Assembly: GCA_016177305.1 (NCBI GenBank)
Contig: JACOVK010000049.1
Span: 1-6,029, forward strand
DNA length: 6,029 nt
Source: Parcubacteria group bacterium
Lineage (GTDB): Bacteria; Patescibacteriota; Patescibacteriia; UBA2169
Direction: 5' to 3'
Part shown: positions 4,888-6,029 of the stretch, piece by piece
Layout: each line of letters begins with the position of its first letter
How positions within the stretch are numbered: position 1 is the first letter of the stretch
Notes under the pieces: model-generated
Databases searched by the model: none
The model's input: only the letters and a program-made list of their open reading frames with translations
What the model was told of the DNA's origin: nothing
Position numbers and translations under genes: made by a program

Positions 4888-5886
4888 ATGGGTGAAATCG
4901 TTCTTTCCGGAATCCGCGCCACAGGCAAGTTGCATCTCGGCAACTTTTTGGGCGCGGTGCAGAACTTCGTGAGGTTCCAGAACAGCGGCGAGCACCGGTG
5001 CTTCTACTTCGTTGCTGATCAGCACACACTCACCGAGCCGTATGATCCGGAAGATCTTCGGCAGTACTTGTTGGAGATGGTGAAGGATTACCTGGCCCTA
5101 GGGCTTGACCCGGAACGCTCCACACTGTATGTGCAGTCAAGCGTTCCGGAGATCACGGAGCTCACACTGTACTTGGGTATGCTGCAGCCGGTTGGTGAGC
5201 TGCTCAACATCCCGACGTACAAGGAACTCGTGCGCAAGCATCCGGACAACGTGAACCATGGGCTGCTTACGTACCCCGTGCTCATGGCCGCGGACATACT
5301 CGGGCCCAAGGCAACGCTGGTGCCTGTCGGAAGCGACCAGGTGCCGAACGTGGAACTCGCGCGCGATCTTGCCAAGCGGTTCAACAACCGTTTTGGCCAC
5401 ACCTTTGTCGTGCCCGAGATGATGCGGCAGATGGTGAAGGTTCCGGGGTTGGACGGAGGCAAGATGGGGAAGTCCGATGCGGACAACGCCATTGAGATCA
5501 AGATGCCCATCCCCGAAATTCGCCAGCGCTATCGCACCAAAGGAATCACGGACAAGGAGCGTACGACCATGGACAAGCCTGGCGATCCCTACAACCGGTG
5601 CATGTCCGTGTATCCGGTGCATGAGCTCGTGACACCGGGAGAGACGGACACGCGCGAGATCGCCAAGGCGTGCATGGCCGCAGAGATCGGGTGCGTTGCG
5701 TGCAAGGAGCGGCTCGTGGATAGCTTGGCAGCGATGCTGGAGCCTTTCCAGGCGCGCCGCGTTGAACTCGCGGGCAAGGACGACTACGTTCGCGAGGTTC
5801 TCCACGAGGGCGGCAAGGCCGCGCGCGTCATAATCGCGGAAACGGTCGCGGAAGTGCGCGACAAGATGGGGATCGTGCTGTACTAG
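4888..5886 (+). CDS. trpS: Tryptophanyl-tRNA synthetase
   Basis: TrpS is a class I aminoacyl-tRNA synthetase that activates tryptophan with ATP and charges tRNA-Trp in the cytoplasm. The 332 residues match the usual bacterial length of about 330. The opening LSGIRATGKLHLGNFLGA contains the HIGH-type signature as HLGN (16-19). The KMSKS-type signature is KMGKS (192-196), in the context GLDGGKMGKSDADNAI. Other family segments are FVADQHTLTEPYDPEDLR (41-58), LLNIPTYKEL (105-114), YPVLMAADIL (129-138) and VPVGSDQ (145-151). The C-terminal GCVACKERLVDSL segment is typical of TrpS. The gene appears complete. The start is set by a strong Shine-Dalgarno. It probably shares a transcript with the four-CxxC frame upstream, and a GC-rich hairpin follows the stop. 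Confidence 0.98.
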   Translation: MGEIVLSGIRATGKLHLGNFLGAVQNFVRFQNSGEHRCFYFVADQHTLTEPYDPEDLRQYLLEMVKDYLALGLDPERSTLYVQSSVPEITELTLYLGMLQPVGELLNIPTYKELVRKHPDNVNHGLLTYPVLMAADILGPKATLVPVGSDQVPNVELARDLAKRFNNRFGHTFVVPEMMRQMVKVPGLDGGKMGKSDADNAIEIKMPIPEIRQRYRTKGITDKERTTMDKPGDPYNRCMSVYPVHELVTPGETDTREIAKACMAAEIGCVACKERLVDSLAAMLEPFQARRVELAGKDDYVREVLHEGGKAARVIIAETVAEVRDKMGIVLY

Positions 5887-5896
5887 GCAACTCACC

Positions 5897-5930
5897 GGTG
5901 GGCGGCCTTTCCAAAAGGAAGCCGCCCACC
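5897..5930 (+). terminator. GC-rich hairpin after trpS, no T tract
   Basis: GGTGGGCGGC at 5897-5906 pairs perfectly with GCCGCCCACC at 5921-5930. Inside, TTCC at 5909-5912 pairs with GGAA at 5917-5920 around an AAAA loop, leaving a two-base bulge (5907-5908). The stem is very stable and starts 10 bases after the trpS stop. No run of T follows; the next bases are CAAACCACAAAGG, leading straight into the Shine-Dalgarno of the next gene. It may be a terminator that does not need a T tract, or an intercistronic element that separates trpS expression from the downstream gene. Confidence 0.6.
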
Positions 5931-5938
5931 CAAACCAC

Positions 5939-5945
5939 AAAGGAG
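5939..5945 (+). promoter_or_regulatory. Shine-Dalgarno of the last, partial gene
   Basis: AAAGGAG lies 6 bases before the ATG at 5952, close to the ideal arrangement. It is the main evidence that the frame at the right edge is a true gene start. Confidence 0.7.
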
Positions 5946-5951
5946 CAATCA

Positions 5952-6029
5952 ATGCTCGGAGTGCTTTCTGGTCGCCCGAACGAGGATTGGACGATCGCGA
6001 CTGACGATTTGCCTGAACTGCCTGTGCTC
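5952..6029 (+). CDS. Start of an unrecognised gene, cut by the right window edge
   Basis: The first 26 codons are open to the last base of the window. The N-terminus reads MLGVLSGRPNEDWTIATDDL and continues PELPVL. It is acidic, with no evident signal peptide or membrane segment, and too short to assign to a family. The gene is called because of the strong Shine-Dalgarno 6 bases upstream and its position on the same strand 65 bases after trpS. The hairpin between them may allow readthrough cotranscription; no separate promoter is seen in the short gap. Confidence 0.65.
   Translation, partial: MLGVLSGRPNEDWTIATDDLPELPVL

Noticed and set aside
4003..5886. Functional link between Trp-rich TspO and the neighbouring trpS
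   Set aside because: Nine tryptophans are normal for the TspO family, the genes are separated by an inverted repeat and a new promoter, and nothing else suggests a tryptophan-related link.
5137..5952. 271-codon open frame on the minus strand across trpS
   Set aside because: It lies opposite a highly conserved synthetase gene, shows no recognisable motif, and is the kind of antisense frame expected from GC-rich codon use.
1..6029. CRISPR array, tRNA, rRNA, transposase or attachment site
   Set aside because: Both strands were read for regularly spaced repeats, cloverleaf patterns and transposase motifs, and none was found. The only sizeable repeats are the msrA 5' duplication and the hairpins listed.

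Overview
This 6,029-base window carries seven confidently identified genes, one probable small gene, one gene fragment and one gene cut by the right edge. Gene content is bacterial. The features pointing to the source are extended -10 promoters (TATACT type) only 5-9 bases from start codons, which imply leaderless or near-leaderless mRNAs, tight gene packing, and a CcdA/DipZ-type thiol pathway beside TspO. This combination would fit a Patescibacteria (CPR)-like genome. That assignment is inference: no rRNA or ribosomal protein gene is present to test it.

Layout, left to right. (1) 1-800, minus strand: an aldo/keto reductase, its 3' end lost at the window edge. (2) 801-1018: a divergent promoter region that also holds a truncated 5' copy of msrA (about 865-972, open to 1008). 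It runs directly into the promoter of the next operon. (3) 1019-3976: a four-gene plus-strand redox operon with gaps of 1-4 bases. It encodes a membrane-anchored thioredoxin-like protein with a Met-Met/acidic linker, the electron-transfer membrane protein CcdA, a membrane-anchored TlpA/DipZ-type thioredoxin with a C-terminal beta domain, and methionine sulfoxide reductase MsrA. (4) 4003-4482: a TspO/MBR protein with its own promoter. (5) 4483-4642: a long imperfect inverted repeat followed by a good -35/-10 promoter. (6) 4643-4873: a 76-residue candidate protein with four CxxC motifs, probably cotranscribed with trpS. (7) 4888-5886: tryptophanyl-tRNA synthetase. (8) 5897-5930: a strong GC-rich hairpin. 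(9) 5952 onward: the first 26 codons of an unrecognised gene with a strong Shine-Dalgarno.

How the genes fit together: CcdA is expected to carry reducing equivalents from the cytoplasm across the membrane to the two thioredoxin-fold proteins flanking it in the operon. MsrA repairs oxidised methionine in the cytoplasm. With the NAD(P)H-dependent reductase on one side and TspO on the other, the left four-fifths reads as a redox-homeostasis cluster. The right part is translation housekeeping and uses a different start style, with clear Shine-Dalgarno sequences instead of very short leaders.

The points most worth following are the msrA fragment at the head of an operon that ends in intact msrA, the thioredoxin-like protein with methionine doublets and no cis-proline, the small four-CxxC protein ahead of trpS, and the two long hairpins.
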